Origin: Fluviispira multicolorata
Lineage (GTDB): Bacteria; Bdellovibrionota_B; Oligoflexia; Silvanigrellales; Silvanigrellaceae
Assembly (NCBI RefSeq): GCF_009208585.1
Contig: NZ_WFLN01000005.1
Location: 1 to 64,000, forward strand
Length of the DNA stretch: 64,000 bases
Direction: 5' to 3'
Below the pieces are notes generated by a model. It was not told the DNA's origin. It searched no databases and saw nothing but the letters and a program-made list of their open reading frames with translations. Below are positions 59,013 to 64,000 of this stretch, in pieces. Numbering within the stretch: position 1 is the stretch's first letter; each line of letters opens with the position of its first letter. The position numbers and the translations under genes are program-made.

Positions 59013-59756
59013 TTATAATTTATCCACAACGATACCTTGTGGTGGTGTAAATTGAAAAACTTCATCAGTTAAAAGCTTTAGTGAATGATTTAAAAACACA
59101 AGACGGATTCGGTTTCCATTGAGTTGGACAATACGAAGTTCTTGTATAAATCCCGTCTTCACCTGAATAATAGCGTATAAAACTTTTTGCTGTTTGTCTC
59201 CTTTCGGAACCAATTTCAAAAGGATAAAATCATTGTTTTTTTCAGGTGGTGTGTCAGACTCGACAGGTGAGATATTTGCCGACTGATTTAGTTTTTTTGC
59301 TTCTTCATCTGTCCATTGTGAAACATGATAATATTTTTGTAATTGTGATAAATTAGTAAGCACTTGTACAAAGCCAAACTCTTGCGATAAGTTTTTTAAA
59401 TATTGAGCATGCTTAAGATCTGCAACATATTTCCAAAATTCTTTACCATTAGAAACATAGAGTTCATTACGAGGTTTAGTCACTTCAAAACGAAAAGAAG
59501 CTGGCTTTTTTATGGAGAGGATGCCGTTTGATTCTGAAACTTTATTACGTAATAAAGAAAAAGTTTGTTGGGTGAATTCAACTGAAAAGCTTTTTTGTTT
59601 TGTAGCTGCTTTTACAACAGTCTGTAAATCTGTTGTAAAGCTTTGAACTTGTGTTTTTGTTTTTGGATTATTTTGTGTAACTTCATTTGAGAAAGCGTTT
59701 AAACTAAAAAAAACAAGGTTAAAAAATAATATCTTTTTTAATGAATTTATTATCAT
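59013..59756 (-). CDS. lolA: Outer-membrane lipoprotein carrier LolA
   Basis: 247 residues. A signal peptide (IINSLKKILFFNLVFFSLNAFSNE) leads to a periplasmic LolA fold: FSVEFTQQTFSLLRNKVSESNGILSIKKPASFRFEVTKP, then ELYVSNGKEFWKYVADLKHAQY, and LRIVQLNGNRIRLVFLN. It carries lipoproteins from the LolCDE complex to the outer membrane. It precedes cdaA by 9 bases on the same strand. The length is a little over the usual 200-210 because of a loop near residues 155-175. Confidence 0.85.
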   Translation of the reverse strand: MIINSLKKILFFNLVFFSLNAFSNEVTQNNPKTKTQVQSFTTDLQTVVKAATKQKSFSVEFTQQTFSLLRNKVSESNGILSIKKPASFRFEVTKPRNELYVSNGKEFWKYVADLKHAQYLKNLSQEFGFVQVLTNLSQLQKYYHVSQWTDEEAKKLNQSANISPVESDTPPEKNNDFILLKLVPKGDKQQKVLYAIIQVKTGFIQELRIVQLNGNRIRLVFLNHSLKLLTDEVFQFTPPQGIVVDKL

Positions 59757-59772
59757 AATATTCCTTAAATAC

Positions 59773-60318
59773 TTATAAAAGTAATTTTTCTATATCATGT
59801 AGAGAACGTGCTATGCAAAAATGGTTTGCTGGTTTTTCGATTATATTGATATTCGAAATATCTTCAAGCCAATTTAATAAGGGTGCATAGAAATTAAGAT
59901 AATCAACAATTATTAAAGTTTTTCGAGGTGAATTTAAATTGTTAAATTGAATTGCTGTAAACAATTCATCTAGACTTCCAAAACCACCAGGGAGAACACA
60001 TAGCACATCAGAATGGGAAATTAAAAGTTTTTTTCTTTCATCTAATGATTCGCAAATGATTTTATCATTTAAATTCTCAAAATTACCTTCTCTTTTAATA
60101 AACTCCAGTGTAATAATTCCAAGAATATCACCTTTTTCTGAGCAAACACCTTCAGCAAGTTTTTTCATCATTCCTTGATTGCCGCCCCCATAAACGGTTT
60201 TAAAGTTGTTTTTCCCTAGAAAAGATCCAAATTTATATGCAAAATTTAAAAAATCATTTGGAATATTATTTTTGGCAGAACAAAAAACACCAATGGATGG
60301 TTTTTTTAGAATTTTCAT
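59773..60318 (-). CDS. LOG-family nucleotide phosphoribohydrolase
   Basis: 181 residues with the lysine-decarboxylase-like/LOG fold. Motifs are GVFCSAKNN, YGGGNQGMMKKLAEG and PGGFGSLDELFTAIQF, the last equalling the PGGxGTxxE motif with S for T. Such proteins release adenine-type bases from nucleoside monophosphates and are also called cytokinin-activating enzymes; the natural bacterial role is unclear. It lies 14 bases after the PAP2 gene and before lolA. Confidence 0.87.
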   Translation of the reverse strand: MKILKKPSIGVFCSAKNNIPNDFLNFAYKFGSFLGKNNFKTVYGGGNQGMMKKLAEGVCSEKGDILGIITLEFIKREGNFENLNDKIICESLDERKKLLISHSDVLCVLPGGFGSLDELFTAIQFNNLNSPRKTLIIVDYLNFYAPLLNWLEDISNINIIEKPANHFCIARSLHDIEKLLL

Positions 60319-60332
60319 TTTTAATCCTTTAA

Positions 60333-61145
60333 TTAAAATTTAATTTCAAAACTACCCGCATACCAAGTCTTTTTTGAATTATCCTGAAAAGTATACGGAA
60401 TAAATTGAAAGTCAAAATTATTTTTTGTGTTTCCCATCTGTTTATTTATGCTATCGATTTGTTGCACTCGATAAAAAACGCTTCCTGCAATAACCGTTCC
60501 GACAAGTCCACCTACAATCACATCACTCACATGATGAGCATTATCCGCAACTCTTGTTAAAGCTATCCATGCAGCAGTTGAATATGCTGCTATGGTATAA
60601 GTCCAACTTAGATAGGGGTTTTCTGAATATTTAAGCATCAATGCGCTTGTATAAGTTGCAAATGTAAATGCATGAGAAGCATGTCCGCTAAAAAAACTGA
60701 AACGATCATCTTCAGCTGGAGTGAGCTGTGCATTCACTTCAGTATCATAAAAAGGCCTTTTTCTTTGAAAACTTACTTTTGCGGCTGAGGTTGCAATTTC
60801 ATTTAACAAGTGTGCGTGCAAGAGACCTCGAATTTGTGTGCCTATAAAAAAATCATCATTGCTTAATTTTAATCCCCCAAAAACGAGTGTTGCTACACCT
60901 AGGCTATAAGGTAACAAAGCTGAGCGTGTGAGAGTTGTCTTTGCGGTATTTTTATTTGCAGATTCATGATTGAAAGGCCAAAGACTTTCAGCTCTTGGAG
61001 AATAAAAGGCATTAATAGCGCCTATTATTGCTCCTTCAAGAGGTAAGGTAATAAGATCTTGTTTTAGATCCCCAGGATTAAAATGAGCCCAGCTGAGTGG
61101 AGCTAAATCTGTTTCTTTTGGAGGAAGATCTGGGGATGAAAACAT
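60333..61145 (-). CDS. PAP2-superfamily phosphatase
   Basis: 270 residues. The three PAP2 motifs can be read: SFQRKRPFYD (K-x-RP), SFFSGHASHAF (SGH) and TRVADNAHHVSDVIVGGLVG (R-H-D). Several hydrophobic helices flank them. It probably dephosphorylates lipid phosphates such as undecaprenyl diphosphate or phosphatidic acid; some relatives work on lipid A. It lies 5 bases after lgt and 14 before the LOG gene, so it belongs to an envelope gene run. Confidence 0.8.
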   Translation of the reverse strand: MFSSPDLPPKETDLAPLSWAHFNPGDLKQDLITLPLEGAIIGAINAFYSPRAESLWPFNHESANKNTAKTTLTRSALLPYSLGVATLVFGGLKLSNDDFFIGTQIRGLLHAHLLNEIATSAAKVSFQRKRPFYDTEVNAQLTPAEDDRFSFFSGHASHAFTFATYTSALMLKYSENPYLSWTYTIAAYSTAAWIALTRVADNAHHVSDVIVGGLVGTVIAGSVFYRVQQIDSINKQMGNTKNNFDFQFIPYTFQDNSKKTWYAGSFEIKF

Positions 61146-61150
61146 ATTTA

Positions 61151-62314
61151 TTACTTCTCAGCGATATGCACTCTCTCAAATGATTTATATCTCTTTTTCC
61201 ATTCTGGACTATTTTCTGAAATATTTCTTCGTGTCAAAAATAAAAAAATGATTCCGATAAAGGTTGTTAAAATACAAAGAATTTGTCCCATTGTAACAAA
61301 CTGCCACCATTGAGAAAATTGTGAAACATTTATTGGTTCCCAAATAAAATCAAATATATTAAAATAATTTAACTGTGAATCAGCAGCCCGAAAATACTCA
61401 TTGATAAATCGATAAATGCCATAAAAAATAATGAAACAAACAGAAAGAGTTCCTTCTCTTCGCTTAAAGCGAGATATAATGAATAGAGTTAGAAATAAAA
61501 GCCATCCTTCTCCAATACTTTGATATATTTGACTTGGATGACGCGCTATAGGACCTCCATCTGGAAAAATAACAGCCCATGGCACATGACTTTCAATAGG
61601 TCTACCCCAAAGTTCACCATTCATAAAATTACCTATGCGCCCCATGCCAATTCCAATCGGGACAATAAAAGCTATTTTATCAGTTAAATGGAAAAAAGGA
61701 ATTTTATATTTCCTACAGAATAATATAAGTGCTATTGATACACCAATAATTCCTCCATGAAATGATAGACCGCCTTCCCATGTTGCAATTGCATCAAGAG
61801 GATGATGTTTATAGAAATCCCAGTTATATATAAAAACATATGCTGATCTTGCACCAATAAGCATACCAATAATGCAAACAGTAATTAAATTCATTAACAT
61901 GTTTTCAGTCAACATCAATGTTTTCTTTTTTATCCAATATGTGCAAGCAATATATACAGACATAAAGCCGATAAGATACATTGTACTATACCAACGCAGT
62001 CCCCAATTAATATTAAACTTTTGCAAAGAAAAAAGTATGACAAAAATTCCTAATGCATAAATGAGTAAAGACTCGATATAAGCATACCTTGTCATAGTAT
62101 TATTAAGTTTCAGATTGTTTTCATTTTGTTTAGAATTTGCTATCAGACTTTTTGTGGAGGATATCTTTTTTCGAGTAAATAAAAATCCTCCAGCAAAAAT
62201 AATTATTAAAAGGGCAGCTCCCCATATGGTTGTGACCCAATTAAAATTAATATTCTTTACCTGAAAAACATAGGGGCTTAAATCAAATCTCCAATATTGG
62301 AAAGATGGGTTCAT
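61151..62314 (-). CDS. lgt: Prolipoprotein diacylglyceryl transferase with N-terminal extension
   Basis: 387 residues against the usual 260-300. The Lgt signature GRIGNFMNGELWGRP and the substrate-site stretches WEGGLSFHGGIIGV, RHPSQIYQSIGEG and YRFINEYFR are all present, with at least seven membrane segments. The N-terminal 100 residues hold an extra periplasmic opening (SFQYWRFDLSPYVFQV) and one or two more helices not found in most Lgt proteins. It attaches diacylglycerol to prelipoproteins such as the TPR lipoprotein seen here. ATG 62314 with GAGGAG upstream is preferred. Confidence 0.9.
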   Translation of the reverse strand: MNPSFQYWRFDLSPYVFQVKNINFNWVTTIWGAALLIIIFAGGFLFTRKKISSTKSLIANSKQNENNLKLNNTMTRYAYIESLLIYALGIFVILFSLQKFNINWGLRWYSTMYLIGFMSVYIACTYWIKKKTLMLTENMLMNLITVCIIGMLIGARSAYVFIYNWDFYKHHPLDAIATWEGGLSFHGGIIGVSIALILFCRKYKIPFFHLTDKIAFIVPIGIGMGRIGNFMNGELWGRPIESHVPWAVIFPDGGPIARHPSQIYQSIGEGWLLFLTLFIISRFKRREGTLSVCFIIFYGIYRFINEYFRAADSQLNYFNIFDFIWEPINVSQFSQWWQFVTMGQILCILTTFIGIIFLFLTRRNISENSPEWKKRYKSFERVHIAEK

Positions 62315-62434
62315 GACACTCGATCTCCTCTTGAATGCAGTAAGGATTATCATAGACTAGGCAATATGTATGACAGCTGGTTGCTTTGAGCAAGTAAACA
62401 GGGCATGAAGGATAGGCACGTTTTTGGAGTTCAT

Positions 62435-64000
62435 ATGAAAAAAATTATACTTGTATTTTTATTTCTCTTTTTTTTGGGATGCGTGCCTGTTGCAATTGCT
62501 ACAAGTTTCGTTATTTGGCAAGTTTATGCAGGTAATTATGCTGATTTTGAGAAGTCTAAAATTATTGATATACTTTCTAAAGAAACAGTTCTTTATTATG
62601 CTGATGGACAATCACAATTAGGAAGTTTATTTGGACAAGAACACCGCATTTATGTTGGAGTTGATTTAGTTCCGCAAGTAATGAAAGATGCAATCGTTTC
62701 AGCAGAAGATGAAGATTTTTATACAAATATAGGTATAGAACCAAAGGGTATTTTACGTGCGGCTGTGCATAACCTTATTTTTAGAACAAGACAAGGTGCT
62801 TCGACGATAACACAACAGACTGTTAAAAATCTTTTTGGGAGAAGAGAAACAGATCTTTATATTAAATTTCAAGAAATGATAAATGCATTTAAACTGGAAA
62901 AAATGTATTCTAAAGATCAAATACTTGAGTTTTATTTGAACCAATTTCACGTAACTGGAAACGGAAGAGGAGTTGGGGTTGCCGCAAAATATTATTTTAA
63001 TAAAAATGTTGAAGATTTAAGTTTAATTGAAGCTGCCTTTATAGCTGGGAGCGTAAAAGCACCTGAAAAGTATAATCCATTTACAAAAATAACAGTAAAT
63101 GGTCAGGAAAAAGCTAGAAATGAAGCGAGAATTCGTAAAAATTATGTTTTAAATAGAATGTTTAAAAACCAAAAAATAACTGCGCAGCAATTGGAAGACT
63201 CTTTAAAAGAGTCTGTTCCTTTTAATCAAGGACGTTTTCAATTTAATGAACTTGCAGTCAATCAAATTATTTCAAAACAACTTGCACGTCCCGAAGTTTT
63301 ACAGGCAATTGGTGCAAATAATGTGGATGAAGTTGGTACAATGGGTTTGCATATTACAACAACTCTTGAAAAAGATATTCAAAATGCAGCTCAATATGGA
63401 TTAAGGCAAAATTTAAGTCGAATTCAATTAATTTTAAACGGATTCAGCGCAGAACCTCAATCTAATTTTATGAATATCCAAAAACCAGAAGAAAATGGAT
63501 TTTATGTAGGAAAAATTGAAAGTATTGAAAGAATTGAAGATGCCGAGAAAATAAGAATAAGTTTTGGTATTCCAACTTGTGTGGTAAATACGGAAGCTAT
63601 AAATCGTGTTTCATTAATCATGGATCAATCCTTTAAAAAAGGCTTAAAAAAATCAAGAGATGCTTTTTTATCATCTGTACATATTGGGCAGTATGTTCTT
63701 GCAAGTGTGAAAAATATTACACCTGAAGGGATTATGTTTTGCGATATTGAATCACGTCCGCGTGTACAAGGTGCTGTTATTGTACTCGATAAAGGTCGAA
63801 TTATTGCTATGGCAGGAGGGTTTTCTTCTAGTGAATACAATCGAGCCGTCTTTGCAGAACGCCAACCAGGGTCATCATTTAAACTTACAGCTTATTATGC
63901 GGCCCAACAACTTGGTTGGACTGTTCTAGATCCTTTATCTAATATGAGAGATGTTTTTACTTGGCAAAATGTATTCTATTTCCCTAGACCTGATCATGCA
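62435..64000 (+). CDS. Class A penicillin-binding protein (PBP1a-type), 3' end outside window
   Basis: The reading frame is open from ATG 62435 (GGAG 5 bases before it) to the window edge, 522 codons. A membrane anchor (LVFLFLFFLGCVPVAIATSF) leads to a GT51 glycosyltransferase with AEDEDFYTNIG (catalytic Glu), GASTITQQTVKNLF and FYLNQFHVTGNGRGVGVAAKYYF, then the PBP transpeptidase start with the nucleophile S480 in QPGSSFKLTA (SxxK). It polymerises and crosslinks murein. The SxN and KTG motifs lie outside. The LGC sequence could pass for a lipobox, but a normal helix anchor is more likely. Confidence 0.93.
   Translation, partial: MKKIILVFLFLFFLGCVPVAIATSFVIWQVYAGNYADFEKSKIIDILSKETVLYYADGQSQLGSLFGQEHRIYVGVDLVPQVMKDAIVSAEDEDFYTNIGIEPKGILRAAVHNLIFRTRQGASTITQQTVKNLFGRRETDLYIKFQEMINAFKLEKMYSKDQILEFYLNQFHVTGNGRGVGVAAKYYFNKNVEDLSLIEAAFIAGSVKAPEKYNPFTKITVNGQEKARNEARIRKNYVLNRMFKNQKITAQQLEDSLKESVPFNQGRFQFNELAVNQIISKQLARPEVLQAIGANNVDEVGTMGLHITTTLEKDIQNAAQYGLRQNLSRIQLILNGFSAEPQSNFMNIQKPEENGFYVGKIESIERIEDAEKIRISFGIPTCVVNTEAINRVSLIMDQSFKKGLKKSRDAFLSSVHIGQYVLASVKNITPEGIMFCDIESRPRVQGAVIVLDKGRIIAMAGGFSSSEYNRAVFAERQPGSSFKLTAYYAAQQLGWTVLDPLSNMRDVFTWQNVFYFPRPDHA

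Noticed and set aside
62435..62500. Lipobox (FFLGC) making the PBP a lipoprotein
   Set aside because: Class A PBPs have a non-cleaved membrane helix at this place, and the hydrophobic stretch continues past the cysteine as a normal anchor.

Overview
The window is a gene-dense, AT-rich bacterial chromosome segment with about 60 protein genes. I recognise no rRNA, tRNA or CRISPR array. LolA, AsmA, Lgt, a class A PBP and many secreted proteins indicate a Gram-negative with an outer membrane. Two flagellin genes, RpoN, a complete-looking FadI/FadJ pair and peptidoglycan-recycling genes fit a motile heterotroph. The low G+C combined with delta-proteobacteria-like features (cdaA-cdaR-glmM, a degenerate response regulator, large TPR lipoproteins) suggests the Bdellovibrionota/Oligoflexia, perhaps a Silvanigrella relative. 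That placement is an inference from gene style, not a computed result.

Layout. 1-517: right end of an IS200/IS605-type element (tnpB C-terminus plus terminal hairpin) that has cut an alcohol dehydrogenase gene. 782-5860: branched-chain amino acid operon ilvB-ilvN-ilvC-ilvD, preceded by a promoter, a leader peptide rich in Ile/Val/Leu and an attenuator. 5873-9475: fadJ and fadI (beta-oxidation) with a palindromic operator. 9610-12596: an OB-fold periplasmic protein, a YebC-type regulator and an M14 carboxypeptidase. 12577-21032: envelope operon containing a 1007-residue Ig-like protein, an LD-carboxypeptidase/Mpl fusion, a TPR lipoprotein and an MshEN protein. 21154-25410: hydrolase, AsmA, GNAT, cold-shock protein. 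25428-29944: MFS transporter, then argH with an amino-acid-binding protein, divergent from argR. 30151-41190: hrpB, tatD, acyl-CoA dehydrogenase, a CoaD-like protein, murQ, rnhB, trxA and several unknowns. 41285-46935: rapZ, ptsN, hpf, rpoN and two flagellins behind a sigma-28-type promoter. 47181-52435: aminotransferase, PLP decarboxylase, a short ABC-F ATPase and a binding protein. 52459-55279: an operon of an alpha/beta hydrolase, a TrpD-like and a TrpC-like protein whose active sites depart from the tryptophan enzymes. 55289-62314: glmM, cdaR, cdaA (c-di-AMP), lolA, LOG protein, PAP2 phosphatase, lgt. 62435-end: class A PBP, cut by the window edge.

How the genes work together. Cell-wall metabolism recurs: the LdcA-Mpl fusion and MurQ recycle murein, GlmM supplies its sugar precursor, CdaA/CdaR link it to c-di-AMP, and a class A PBP polymerises it. 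The observations most worth following are the ilv attenuator, the LdcA-Mpl fusion, and the remodelled TrpD/TrpC-like pair.
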